DNA from: Symbiodinium sp. CCMP2592
Lineage: Eukaryota > Sar > Dinophyceae > Suessiales > Symbiodiniaceae
Direction of reading: 5' to 3'
DNA: 64,000 nucleotides
NCBI GenBank assembly: GCA_905221615.1
Contig: CAJNDT010000318.1
Location: forward strand, 180,452-244,451
Notes under the pieces: generated by a model
Seen by the model: the letters and a program-made list of their open reading frames with translations, nothing else
Told to the model about the DNA's origin: nothing
Databases searched by the model: none
Program-made: the position numbers and the translations under genes
Shown: piece after piece, positions 21,937 to 32,337 of the stretch
Position numbering within the stretch: the stretch's first letter is position 1
Layout: every line of letters starts with the position of its first letter

Positions 21937-24900
21937 TCACACAGAGACGGCTGGACGACAAAGCCAGAACTCCGTGGCCTCGCTACGGCTGCCCTCTTTT
22001 GAGGCGCCGTCTAAGAAATCCTGGACCCAACGCAGCACTTGCACCGACGGCCTATACTGCCTCTGCAGTCGGTCCAACGTGATGGACTCGTCAGTTGCAT
22101 CGCCTAGTGCCTCAGTGTAGGTTGGGGCCCTCGGCCCATACATTCGTACAGCCGGCTCGGCAGGCATAACAGCTTGCCACTGGCCTTTCCTAAGGGCTCG
22201 AACTCGCTCACGGTCCCCTTTTTCAGCTGCCTGCACCTCATCCCATGTGAGTGGCGGGAGCAGATGAACTACTCTCGCCAAGCATTTTGGTGCCGTCTTG
22301 AGGTGGTGCTGTGTCCTCGTGACTGTATGATAGAACTTGAGACACGCAAGGCAATATGGGAGGGGGACAAAATGTCTTACAACGCTGTAAACCTTATGAG
22401 CTTTGGCTTGATGGGCACCTAGGTGTTTCCTCAATCTAAAGCTGGCTTGGCAGTATCTGCACACGAAGGCTCCCTCTGAAGGAAGTGGCATGCCCTGCTG
22501 CACATGAGGCTTGCCTTGGTCCTTCCAGAGCCGGAGATCCTGCAGATAGGTCTGGCTAGCCTTCTTGACCTGCTTGACCCACCAACCTGGATCATCCTCA
22601 ATGGCATGCAGAAACTCTCTTACTGGCTGCTTGTTTGCAAGGAAGCGTCCTGCCCAGTCAGAGTATGGCCTTACAGCACGGAGATCCCAGAGGAATTGCC
22701 CTAGCCAAGACTGGGACTCCGCCTCACCCCAATGTGCGTGTAGAAGGAAGAGAAGCTCCCTAGGGCCTTCCTTGCAAATGCGTGCATAGAAAACCGCTCT
22801 GGCACTAGCAAGCGCAAGAAGGGGAGACGGAGCGCCTGCCTCTAGGAGCACTTCAAAGCTATGTTTCTGGTCTTCTGGCTTTGTGCGCCGCTGCAACCCT
22901 CTCCAGAGGAGGATATAGCACTGGCACCATCTGCGCCTATGTTGACGTGCCTGGAGCACCAAACTGGCGCTGGCGAACACAAAACGGGATAGAACCAGAG
23001 AGCGAAGAAGAGTACGCCTTATTGTTAGCGGAATGCCACCGGCAGCGAACAGCTTGTGATGAAGAGGACGTAGGGAGCCTTGTGCATGTGCGTACCGATA
23101 CTGGATTTCAGCCGCCGGCGTGGCATTAGCCACCGCGATGCTTCCCAGATGACGGTAGCTGGCCACTACTGGTAGCCGATGACTGGCGTGCGTGATGGCA
23201 TCGCGCACCTGGATGTAGTATCCGCCATCCTCGTCTCGCTGCACGATCCCGGCGTCATCATTCGCCCGAGGACAGTTGGCTGACAACAATACTGCGGTTT
23301 TGTCGGTGGCAAAAGTCAACTCCATGCCATTCGCCGTGGCGTGTGTCAGCAGAATGCCCGTGGCTTGGGCAACTGCCCCACACAAATCTGCAGCCTTTGG
23401 GCTCATCTGCATATGCGTGTAATCGTCAGCCCATGCTAGACAGCCAATGTCTGGTGTTGTCTCATCCCCTAGACCGTCAAAGCTAGCAGTGGCCGGGGGA
23501 ACCCAGGTCGATACACCACTATCAGCGAGGGCTTGATGTGCACTACGCAAATACGCCGCAAAACTGAATGCAAAGAGCATGTCCGCCAATGGGTCCCCTG
23601 GCCGCGTACCCTTACGGGTCGCGACCAGGGGCCCGGCGGCATCCATCCTAAACCAGCTTCCTCGGAACAGGTCGCTGATCTGCGCCTGTGTATGCTCATC
23701 AACGCCCGCTTCCGCCAGGGTAGCCATGCTGCCGAGATGAGCTGTTAGCTCAGCCAAAGCGTGGCCCGGCACTTGCAGACTATGCAGCACACGCAAGAAA
23801 CCTTCGTCAGACATATCCTGTTCTGGAGGCAGCAAAGTCTGACGTATCACTCTGTAGAAAGCCGCCCGAACATCGAAAAACGTAAGGGCAGAAGCATAGC
23901 GCAAGTGATGGGCGCGGAGCTGATATGTCCGGGCTAGCAGTGTAAGCGTGTCCACGCCTGTGCCTGGTAGCTGACCTGCCTGCAGAGAGGGCTTGTAGGC
24001 CTGGAAAGCCCCAGCCAACTGATTGCGCAAGAGGCGGTGATGCGCCTTTGAAGCAACGCTAGACAGCAAAATCGATCTGAAGGCTTTGCATTCATATGCC
24101 GCCAGCGCACGCTTGGCCAATGTCATGAGCGCTCCGCCGCGCCACTCGCTGGGCTCACGCACTCCGATCGCTGCTTTGAGTGCCACAGGATATAATGCCC
24201 GGGCAGTTGCCGGAACGGAAACTCTAAGCAGCTCTCCCGTCAAACCATCTGGTCCGCTGGCTTTCCCATACTTGGCCGTATGGTACTGCTGTTCCAGCGC
24301 ACCTAGGGTGGGGAGAGCACTGAGCACAAAGATTGGTCCTTTGGGCAAAACGGGCACATCTGGTTGATGGAAGGCAGCAACATACTGCTCCGCAGTGACC
24401 TGAGATCCCAGTTCCTGCTCCTGGAAAAACTCTGTCCACCTTTGTACCCTGGCCTCTGGCGTCTGGACCATTTGTCCTTGGGCATCTCGAACCGCAGGTA
24501 AAGGCTGGAACCTGGTGCGCCGAGCAGAAGAAGCTTGGGGAAAGGCTCGCCTCACGGAGGCAAACAAGGCCTTGGGCCTGCGCAGGTCCTGAAGAGTGAT
24601 ATCCTGAACCAAACCTTCTAGGTAGGCAATCCTATCCCTCTTGACTGCTGCCTTGATGGCAAAGGTGAGTTCCTGATACCGCTCAAGAGCGAGTGCAAGG
24701 CTGTGGTCCACATCGCCCAACCAAGTATTAGCCAGTTGCAGTTGGCCTGTCGCAAAGGAAGCGGCTCGTTGGTGGAGAATAAAGGCCCCGAAAACGACAA
24801 GCAAGAGACGTCGTTGGCGCTCCTGCTCCTCATCCCGGATATAGCTCCGGTATGCTTTACGGACCTGAACCAACTCCAACGTCGCCGCTGTCAAGTAAGA

Positions 24901-27900
24901 GTTGGTGGCCCTGACCGACCGTTCCGGACTCACAGCGGTCGCACAAGCAGCCAGAGTGGCTACCTCATGGTGATAATGCGAGTCAATGCTGGCATGCCAA
25001 GGAACGAGGGATCGCTTATCCATGGCCTCCTGAAAAGAGCCGCGCAAGTGTGGTGCTAGATCCCGGGGAGGTCGGATAGCTTGCCTCTTGGCTGAGGAGT
25101 AGGCTTGGGCCGGCTGAGCCTTGCAGAAACTACTGCGGTAGCAGACCGGGGCGTGGTCTTGTCGGGCTTGGAGTGCCTCTAGATGGTACCAGACCATAGT
25201 TTCATGATGGAAGGCTTGCCAGTCCAGAGGCACACAAACGTAGTCCAATCGATGTCTCACGCCGTGTTCGCCTGGAGAGGCCCACGTCCAGTGATCCCCC
25301 TGATGGAAATCACTAAAAGTAGAAGGAACAAATCCCGAAATCTGCTGCAGGTAGCGCTGGAAACACTCTCCCTCTGGGTTTTCCTCTTCGGCCCCTGCCT
25401 GACCTACTCCAGTAGCCGGCACACTTCCTATGTGGGCATTGGCGTCTGCCAATACGAGGAAGTCCGCGCAGCCTGGTCGGTGCGCGAGATCAGCTGCTTT
25501 GTCGGTCCAAAACCGTTCTACTTCCTCAAAGCCCTGGGCCGCAGTCCGTGGCCCATGCAACACTTGCACAACCAAACTCAGGCGTGGTGCATCTATGCGC
25601 ACCTGTAGATGGCGGCAGGAGCTATGTGTGACTACCACGTGTTCTTTCTGGACCTTATAAGCACGCTGTGCATCACGTGCATAGGCATGCTGCAAATTTA
25701 TCCAGAGGGCGCAGCCATGGTGACCACGCTGATCAGCGCCAGCGCTGAGCATCAGAAAGTCCCCATCCGGAAGAACAGAGCTATCTGGAAGCCTAGTCTC
25801 CTGCAGGCCTACCAGCCAGATGCCGGCCGCTAGAAACTGACGTTTCAGAAGATCTCTTTTGCCTGAGATGAGAAGACCAGTGTCCGCTTGACGCTTGCTG
25901 CGACCGTGTGGGGCAGTCGGATCGAAGAGAGTCAGCACATTATACGTAACTGCCGTAATGTCATAAATGACATCGGCAGCCTGGCATCTTTGGATTTGTG
26001 TACCCAGACTGGGCGGCCATGGATCCTCTTGCAGCTGCTGCATGCGGCAAGCTTCAGATTCCAGGGCAGCAAGGGCGGGATACTCTGGACTAGAAAGGTG
26101 TGCCATCCATCCCCATTGTGCAAGCGGATGGGAAAACCATCGGGCGGGCCACTCAGGTAGACACCGCTGGTAAGGATCTGCTGGGCGGTTTCTGGCAAGC
26201 TTGGATAGAAGATCACACAGTTCGTTTCCGGGCTCCCCAGAGTGCCCGCGGACATGCGCATGTCGGACTGTGATGCGGCTCTCCAAAGTACAGCGGAGCT
26301 GCACCGCAAAAGAGCCTAATGTGCAACCTTCTGCATGAGTCTGGCCATCCGCCTCACGTGGCAAACGCTGGTCGCCAAAAATACCACCTCCTGCTGCGGT
26401 GGCATCAAAGCGAAATTCCACGGGCACCACATGCGGCGCTGCACAGTCTAAAGCCCAAGCCAACCCCCAAGTGATGCCCAACAACTCGGCCGTAAGAGAA
26501 GATTCATTGCACTCTCCGACATAGAAAGGCGTCCCGGGAGGAACCGTAGTATGCGAACTCCAACCCCAAAAATGAAGTCCGTCCTCACACTGAGCCCAGA
26601 CTGCAACTGCCCAGGCTGCCGGTCTGATATCGGACTCTACATCTGTACTGGCTGAGCCGTCTGTATACACTATAAAGCCGAGAGGCTTTCCAGCAGTTGG
26701 GTTCCTGTGCCATTTGGACATGCCTGCATAAAACCTCTTCCATTTGGCAGGAACACGCTCACTGCCGAGGAGAGGGCTGAGGTCATTATCCAACCAATCG
26801 AGATCACCCTCCGTGGGCGGACAAGCAGGTTGCGGAACGACACTTTGTAATTCCTCGACCTGCTGCTGAAAAGGAGTAGCCGGCACCGCCGCCGCCAGAG
26901 AGATAGCTTGTGGGGTCCGGCATGGCTGGGCATCACACATCTCTACCAAAGCCTCCAGCAGTATCCGTGTCTCTCGGAAGGCTATGTTGGTGGGCTGGTG
27001 GAGAGCCTCCTCCAGCAACGTCGGTCCCACTTCAAACTTAATGCTCTCAGTTGTGGTATCAAGCGGCGGCACACATGGCGGAAGATTGGGAACAAGGCCT
27101 CTTCGGCAAGGTGTTGGCACAGGCCGCAAGCTGATCCTCAAGTTCGGTTCTGAGGGGATGAGATGCCTATCGGAAGGGAGAACAGGGGTGTCTGGCAGGG
27201 GCCCCGCACAAGGGGCGTGATGTACAAAACCTGCCGTCCACATGTCATCTCTACCAACCGTAACCAACTCATTGCTACCTAAGTTGACCCCTGCGGAAGG
27301 CCTCAGGTGCACTGCTTCGGCCGCGCGTGGACCCTCAACTGTCCAGTGATGGCCCCCAGCTAATAAGAGCACACGCAGAAAAGGCCACAGAACAGGACTC
27401 CATGTCTTGCGTGCAGTTGCTGCTACACGTTGGTGTTGATTTGCTGTGGCACTTGGTCCCCGGTTGTGCCCAGCAGGACTCGGCGAGGCACGGGGGGAAC
27501 GGCTGCGTTGCCGAGCCACGGAGGAGTGAAGAGCCTCCTCTTCCCCGCAAGAGGTGCTGGAATCAGAACTGAAGGGGTCATGGTCATCCGGTGGACCCCC
27601 ATCGTCTGCATCGTCGCCTGGTGCCGATGCGTCGTCCATAAGGTCTAGGGCATATTCGATCTGCAGAACCTGCCCATCGACCACATCCAGCATGAAGCGG
27701 TCACCCTGGGGAGTGGTGGTACCTCCCTTTACAACCACGAAGTAACCTTGTGGACAGTCAGCCTGGAAGATATCCATGACTGTGTGGAGAGGCACCTGGG
27801 TTGCCGGAAAGAGCTGCCATTCCAGATCCCGGAGCAGTGGCCTCAAATCGAAAACCACAACTGGCTGAACGGCAGGCCTTGGTGGCGGTCTGGGGATTTG

Positions 27901-30900
27901 CTCAGTGGCGACCAAGACAGCATTGTTGTGCCAGTCTCTGTCCGCATGGTCACGCATATGACTGTCTGTGGCTCTCAAGGTTAAATTTTGCAAATCGCCA
28001 CCCAGGAATTCGGCAATATCCGAACGGAGATGCAGGTTACGTTCGGAATCCAAGGGAAAACGCTGTGCATCCGCATCACTCATGACCCAAAGGCACGGAT
28101 CATTCTGACAAGGCTCGATTGCATCAACATCCCAGTCTGCGGGCCTTTGGAGCATCACAGACAGCTCCTGGCCAGGTGAATGCTCCGCGCCTGGCCAGGC
28201 CAACACGACCACATCTCCCGTATGTAGGTCCACGACCTGTCCATGGTCCAAGGCAGTTGCGTGGCTGCCAAGGAAAACCTGCATCTGCGCACCACCTCCT
28301 AGCCCCGCCAAGGCGAGCAAATCCTCTCGACGCATCCTCGGAGACACTGGCATGGCATACATGACCCCATTGTAGAGACGACAGTCAAACAGGACAACTC
28401 GGTCTGGGAAGGGCCAGTCAGGCAGCGCCAACAGTGTTGCATATTCTCGGGAAGGCTGAGGGCTCACCGGCATGAGCCGAGCGTATGTACTACCTCGTTC
28501 CACCTCACGATGGTTCCGCACCTGCCTGAGAACCTGCGCGGTGGTACATGGTACATGAAGGAGCAGCTCCACCGCTTCAAACTCGTAATGCGGCGTGTAA
28601 AGCAAGAATTTTGCCGGCACATCTGCTGCTAGCTCCTGCGCCAGGCCTGTGTTGGGACTAGGCTGTTCCAACAATGGCACAGGGCAGTGAGCCGGATTTC
28701 TACCTTGCATGGGAGCTGCATGGTCAATGGCCTCTTCTTGCCGTCGCCTCAGGGCCGGATCCCTAAGGGCTGCAGACAAGACTGGCTGATCTGGACCCTT
28801 ATCCGTTGGCATATCCTGATCTTGCATGCTGGCTGTTGCCCCGGCTGGTTGTCCCCTGCTTGCGTCTGCGGATGCGGCGGCCGACCCGGTACTGGATGTG
28901 GCCTGTACGGCAGTGACTGCCGCATCTAGGTCCGCCCCTGCAGCGGCGGAAGGCTCACGACCCCGCGAGCTGTCAAGATTCCCACTGTCAGTGGGAGACA
29001 TCCCAACTTGCTCCTGGTCATCCGGCAGCGCATGGACTCTAAAGACAAGCGTCGTGCTGCCCTGGACACGAACATCTGGCCAAAACATCTCGCCCCCGTC
29101 AACCTGCAACCAGAACCCATTCGGTATGCTGAGTCTAGCTCTTGCAAGGATGCTTGGTATGTGAACCCACAGTGAGTGTGAGTGGTGCGAAAAAGGCCGT
29201 ATGCCTAGAGGTCGTAAGTCACAGAGCACAAAAACGTCTCTCCTTTGACTGCTGACGGGGCACATGCGCTCGATTCGGGGCAGATCCACAACTGAGATGA
29301 CGGCAGCACACGGACTACCTTGTACATCCAGATCCCTGGGCTCTTCGTGGACGTGCATGGTGACGCTGTCTGAGGCTCGGCCCAAAAGCTCACCCACTGC
29401 CTCATAGACTGCACGGCCGGACGCATGGTGCTGTGGTAGTACATAGCGTTCGCCCCGAAACGTCACCGAAAAACCCGGCGTCAGCACATGCCGAGGAATG
29501 TGTATGAGCCGGCCCCACTGAGCATTGGGCTGAAATAACAAGTCCAGTGAACGGATTGGCACTGGTGGTTGTGTGGGCACCAAGGCAGTGATGACATCTC
29601 CCGGGGCTAGGCGCACCAACTGTTGGGGCGAGCAGGGCGTCTGACTGCAGCCTACATAGATGTGGTAAAAATCCAGGTCAGCCCTTGTTTGAGGATAAAT
29701 ATAATCATATAGGTCCTCGAACTGGATGGTGACTGGAAGCACCGTTGCGTAGTAGTGACCGCCTACCCTGCTTAAATCCATTACAACCGGCACGTGTCCC
29801 GAGGGTCCTAGTTTCTCTAGCGCCTTATTGTAGACCAGGACTGTGGCATATCCCGCATGCCGCTGCGGACTGACAGGAACAGCAGAATCATAGAAACCGT
29901 GGTACAAAGCCATCCGCAGATCCAGGATGGCACAAAGTAGCTCGGTTGCATTGCTGTCTCTTGTGATATTGACTGCCCATTCCGTTGTCTGACAATGAGG
30001 GGCCATGACCGAAACACCTAGCCAGTCGTCAGTGCTGCGGTGGGAAGCCTCTTCCTCAGGAAGCTTGAGTACTCTACTGGTACCGGGTGCAAAGTTATTG
30101 TGGCCTGTTGCACTGAACCGGGCTGGCCAGGCTAACGAGACAACATCAACTGGCTCTTGTGCCGGAGTTGCTGCAAAACTGTAAGCGGCTTCGACCTGGC
30201 CTTCAACATGTATTGCTGCCGGCAGGCCTTCCGGAAACAGATCTTCATAGGTAGCTTGATTAGCCAGGTCCGGGCTGTCCATGGCGAAGACACAGTGACT
30301 GCTGCTCAGAGCACTGGCAAGCAGGAGGTATGGCACCGAGATACCTGTAGACAACTGTTGTGGCACGCTGCAACACATTCCAAACCAGGCTAACCACCGT
30401 CCTAGTTTTGGCTGCTGTTTGAGGCACCGCAGAGCAGAGCGGCGTTGCTGCCGTGGTACCTGGCGCGGCTGCGGGACCTCAGCCCTCGTGCGCATGTTAT
30501 GGCATGCTCGGAGACAAATCCGTACCGGTACTCCCAGGCTTTGTGTGATTCTTCTGCTAGCACCCCGAACAGGCCGGCAGGCCCCTTCTCCTAGAACACC
30601 CAGAAAGACTAGGAGTACGTAGAAACTCAGCATGAGTGCACAAGTCGGGAGCTGAGACTGAAAAGGGCAGTCCCGTGGAAGGCGCTCTCGGATCGTATTC
30701 AATGTGCTCAAGGCCCTGAGGCTGCCATACAAGGCGCCATTGCAGTCGGCCTGCAGCCTCATACTATACCAGGAAAGCCCGCAAGGCACATCTGGTTGCT
30801 GAACACCGCTACCTACACAACCCTCAGGCCTAAACCACAAGGCAAGGGGGTCGGGATGGGTGCTAATTTGGCCTCGCACGGGCTGCTCATTGCCAGGTGT

Positions 30901-32337
30901 TGACCTGACCCGACCTCGGTCTCCGTTGCGGCAGGGGCACTGCAGTCGGAAATGGCCTGTGGCTGAAGGCCTGTCCTGACCTATAACCTGCTGTACAGCT
31001 GCTTTGGGTCCTCCTATACAAAAACGACTGTACACAGGCCATCCATTCTCAGAAAAGGCCGAGGCTTGGTTGTGGCGTGAGTACCTGCTCAACTCGAGGC
31101 GTATCTCGTGCATGCCAACCTGAACAGGAAAGAACCCCATGATCCTGTCAGGTTGGCACACAGCCGGACCCCCCAAGGAGGGCGCTCTCATGCCAACAAC
31201 GCTGCACTCGCGACAGCGCTTGATCCAGCTGGTGCTTGTTCGGGCTCGCTTGCCTGCCGGACTTGGACAAGCGAAGCCGTCCGTCGCTAGCCCATGCGGT
31301 TGAGATTCGGGCTGGCCTGTATCTCCTGCTCCAGATCTATTGGCATCTCCGAGGCTTCGGTCCTCGTGCCGGCCTCGCCTTCGACCTTGGCCTCCGTCAG
31401 TAGGGGCCCGGTACCAAAGGGACGCATAGCTGTCCCTTCCGCCGCTAAGGCCGCCTCTCGGGCCTTCTCCAATCTTGCATGAAGTGCTTTCTCTGGTGGC
31501 GCTGTCTTGAGCGGCGCTACCACAGTGGGTTTGACCGGTGCTCGATGGCCTCGTCCTGGTGACGGCTTGGCTTGGCCAGGAGTGACATTGGCAGCCATGG
31601 GGCCACGAGTATGCGAAGGCGACAGCTGGAAAGGATCCTTTGGCATGTCTGGCACTGTGTACCTCGGAGACTGATTCGCAGGCAGTGGCCTCTCCGTGGC
31701 TGCCAGCAGCTTGTCTCGGTCCAAACCACATGCGTTGAGGGCTCGTTCCAGGACACCCGCCGGTTGTTCCGATCTCTGCCGCTCCTTGCGCCAGGCCGCC
31801 ATCATCTCCTCCCACTCCGTGTCGTGCGTCGCCTCCTGGTTCTGGATCTCCTCGGGCCCATCCACCACAATGGCCCTCAGCTTCTGTCGGGCCTGCGCTT
31901 GTATGTCGAGGGCAGCTTCCAGGTCCGCATCTATCTTCGCCACATCCTTCTGGTGACGTGCCAGCTCGTGAAGATACGAGTTCTTCATACGCTCCAGCCA
32001 TCCATTCCAGAGTTCTTGCTTGGTGTTGCGTGTGGCTATCAAAGTACGCACCTTCTGCTCTGCCTTCCTGGCGTGGTTGATGTTGTCCTGGAGGGCCTGA
32101 ACCAACATCGACTCGGGGTCTCTCGGCGTAGTAATCCCGGTCTTGCCGGGTTGGCTGCCCTTGGAGCTCCCTTTGCCCTTCTGTGCAGCATCGTATGATG
32201 GGAAGGACGCAGGCGAAATGGCCTTGTCCTGCGCAAACTGATCCCACCATTTGTCCTCGGCTTGATACCAGGACCCAGGCCAGTACTGCCATCGCATGTT
32301 GTAGTCGTCGTCGCCATGTTCCTTGTGCGGTTTCCAT
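21937..32337 (-). CDS. LINE ORF2: RNase H - endonuclease - reverse transcriptase - C2H2 polyprotein
   Basis: A 3,466-codon open frame; coordinates give the longest frame. The first ~350 codons overlap ORF1 and look like a shadow; likely starts are Met near 31141 or 30282. Residues ~690-1750 are a large extension with repeated DLR-type motifs. RNase H: VYTDGSAS (~1887), an ESSLTAELLG Glu, FDATAAGG, HVRGHSGEPGNE..D. AP-type endonuclease: YNVLT (~2130), LQETR (~2175), LADANAHIG (~2297), RLDYV, QDHAPV (~2393). Reverse transcriptase: GKASGPDGLTGE (~2693), FFDVRAAF, RKGTRPGDPLADM (~2907), AWADD (~2969). A C2H2 finger CRYC..HLGAHQAKAH sits near 3295. All catalytic residues seen are intact. The product should nick DNA and reverse-transcribe the element RNA. 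RNase H placed before the endonuclease is the odd feature, since LINEs that have it usually carry it last. Confidence 0.9.
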   Translation of the reverse strand: METAQGTWRRRLQHAMAVLAWVLVSSRGQMVGSVCAGQGHFACVLPIIRCCTEGQRELQGQPTRQDRDYYAERPRVDVGSGPPGQHQPRQEGRAEGAYFDSHTQHQARTLEWMAGAYEELVSSRAGTSPEGCGEDRCGPGSCPRHTSAGPTEAEGHCGGWARGDPEPGGDARHGVGGDDGGLAQGAAEIGTTGGCPGTSPQRMWFGPRQAAGSHGEATACESVSEVHSARHAKGSFPAVAFAYSWPHGCQCHSWPSQAVTRTRPSSTGQTHCGSAAQDSATRESTSCKIGEGPRGGLSGGRDSYASLWYRAPTDGGQGRRRGRHEDRSLGDANRSGAGDTGQPESQPHGLATDGFACPSPAGKRARTSTSWIKRCRECSVVGMRAPSLGGPAVCQPDRIMGFFPVQVGMHEIRLELSRYSRHNQASAFSENGWPVYSRFCIGGPKAAVQQVIGQDRPSATGHFRLQCPCRNGDRGRVRSTPGNEQPVRGQISTHPDPLALWFRPEGCVGSGVQQPDVPCGLSWYSMRLQADCNGALYGSLRALSTLNTIRERLPRDCPFQSQLPTCALMLSFYVLLVFLGVLGEGACRPVRGASRRITQSLGVPVRICLRACHNMRTRAEVPQPRQVPRQQRRSALRCLKQQPKLGRWLAWFGMCCSVPQQLSTGISVPYLLLASALSSSHCVFAMDSPDLANQATYEDLFPEGLPAAIHVEGQVEAAYSFAATPAQEPVDVVSLAWPARFSATGHNNFAPGTSRVLKLPEEEASHRSTDDWLGVSVMAPHCQTTEWAVNITRDSNATELLCAILDLRMALYHGFYDSAVPVSPQRHAGYATVLVYNKALEKLGPSGHVPVVMDLSRVGGHYYATVLPVTIQFEDLYDYIYPQTRADLDFYHIYVGCSQTPCSPQQLVRLAPGDVITALVPTQPPVPIRSLDLLFQPNAQWGRLIHIPRHVLTPGFSVTFRGERYVLPQHHASGRAVYEAVGELLGRASDSVTMHVHEEPRDLDVQGSPCAAVISVVDLPRIERMCPVSSQRRDVFVLCDLRPLGIRPFSHHSHSLWVHIPSILARARLSIPNGFWLQVDGGEMFWPDVRVQGSTTLVFRVHALPDDQEQVGMSPTDSGNLDSSRGREPSAAAGADLDAAVTAVQATSSTGSAAASADASRGQPAGATASMQDQDMPTDKGPDQPVLSAALRDPALRRRQEEAIDHAAPMQGRNPAHCPVPLLEQPSPNTGLAQELAADVPAKFLLYTPHYEFEAVELLLHVPCTTAQVLRQVRNHREVERGSTYARLMPVSPQPSREYATLLALPDWPFPDRVVLFDCRLYNGVMYAMPVSPRMRREDLLALAGLGGGAQMQVFLGSHATALDHGQVVDLHTGDVVVLAWPGAEHSPGQELSVMLQRPADWDVDAIEPCQNDPCLWVMSDADAQRFPLDSERNLHLRSDIAEFLGGDLQNLTLRATDSHMRDHADRDWHNNAVLVATEQIPRPPPRPAVQPVVVFDLRPLLRDLEWQLFPATQVPLHTVMDIFQADCPQGYFVVVKGGTTTPQGDRFMLDVVDGQVLQIEYALDLMDDASAPGDDADDGGPPDDHDPFSSDSSTSCGEEEALHSSVARQRSRSPRASPSPAGHNRGPSATANQHQRVAATARKTWSPVLWPFLRVLLLAGGHHWTVEGPRAAEAVHLRPSAGVNLGSNELVTVGRDDMWTAGFVHHAPCAGPLPDTPVLPSDRHLIPSEPNLRISLRPVPTPCRRGLVPNLPPCVPPLDTTTESIKFEVGPTLLEEALHQPTNIAFRETRILLEALVEMCDAQPCRTPQAISLAAAVPATPFQQQVEELQSVVPQPACPPTEGDLDWLDNDLSPLLGSERVPAKWKRFYAGMSKWHRNPTAGKPLGFIVYTDGSASTDVESDIRPAAWAVAVWAQCEDGLHFWGWSSHTTVPPGTPFYVGECNESSLTAELLGITWGLAWALDCAAPHVVPVEFRFDATAAGGGIFGDQRLPREADGQTHAEGCTLGSFAVQLRCTLESRITVRHAHVRGHSGEPGNELCDLLSKLARNRPADPYQRCLPEWPARWFSHPLAQWGWMAHLSSPEYPALAALESEACRMQQLQEDPWPPSLGTQIQRCQAADVIYDITAVTYNVLTLFDPTAPHGRSKRQADTGLLISGKRDLLKRQFLAAGIWLVGLQETRLPDSSVLPDGDFLMLSAGADQRGHHGCALWINLQHAYARDAQRAYKVQKEHVVVTHSSCRHLQVRIDAPRLSLVVQVLHGPRTAAQGFEEVERFWTDKAADLAHRPGCADFLVLADANAHIGSVPATGVGQAGAEEENPEGECFQRYLQQISGFVPSTFSDFHQGDHWTWASPGEHGVRHRLDYVCVPLDWQAFHHETMVWYHLEALQARQDHAPVCYRSSFCKAQPAQAYSSAKRQAIRPPRDLAPHLRGSFQEAMDKRSLVPWHASIDSHYHHEVATLAACATAVSPERSVRATNSYLTAATLELVQVRKAYRSYIRDEEQERQRRLLLVVFGAFILHQRAASFATGQLQLANTWLGDVDHSLALALERYQELTFAIKAAVKRDRIAYLEGLVQDITLQDLRRPKALFASVRRAFPQASSARRTRFQPLPAVRDAQGQMVQTPEARVQRWTEFFQEQELGSQVTAEQYVAAFHQPDVPVLPKGPIFVLSALPTLGALEQQYHTAKYGKASGPDGLTGELLRVSVPATARALYPVALKAAIGVREPSEWRGGALMTLAKRALAAYECKAFRSILLSSVASKAHHRLLRNQLAGAFQAYKPSLQAGQLPGTGVDTLTLLARTYQLRAHHLRYASALTFFDVRAAFYRVIRQTLLPPEQDMSDEGFLRVLHSLQVPGHALAELTAHLGSMATLAEAGVDEHTQAQISDLFRGSWFRMDAAGPLVATRKGTRPGDPLADMLFAFSFAAYLRSAHQALADSGVSTWVPPATASFDGLGDETTPDIGCLAWADDYTHMQMSPKAADLCGAVAQATGILLTHATANGMELTFATDKTAVLLSANCPRANDDAGIVQRDEDGGYYIQVRDAITHASHRLPVVASYRHLGSIAVANATPAAEIQYRYAHAQGSLRPLHHKLFAAGGIPLTIRRTLLRSLVLSRFVFASASLVLQARQHRRRWCQCYILLWRGLQRRTKPEDQKHSFEVLLEAGAPSPLLALASARAVFYARICKEGPRELLFLLHAHWGEAESQSWLGQFLWDLRAVRPYSDWAGRFLANKQPVREFLHAIEDDPGWWVKQVKKASQTYLQDLRLWKDQGKPHVQQGMPLPSEGAFVCRYCQASFRLRKHLGAHQAKAHKVYSVVRHFVPLPYCLACLKFYHTVTRTQHHLKTAPKCLARVVHLLPPLTWDEVQAAEKGDRERVRALRKGQWQAVMPAEPAVRMYGPRAPTYTEALGDATDESITLDRLQRQYRPSVQVLRWVQDFLDGASKEGSRSEATEFWLCRPAVSV

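Noticed and set aside
31572-32198. 208-codon plus-strand frame
   Set aside because: It is antisense to LINE ORF1, whose coiled coil is convincing.
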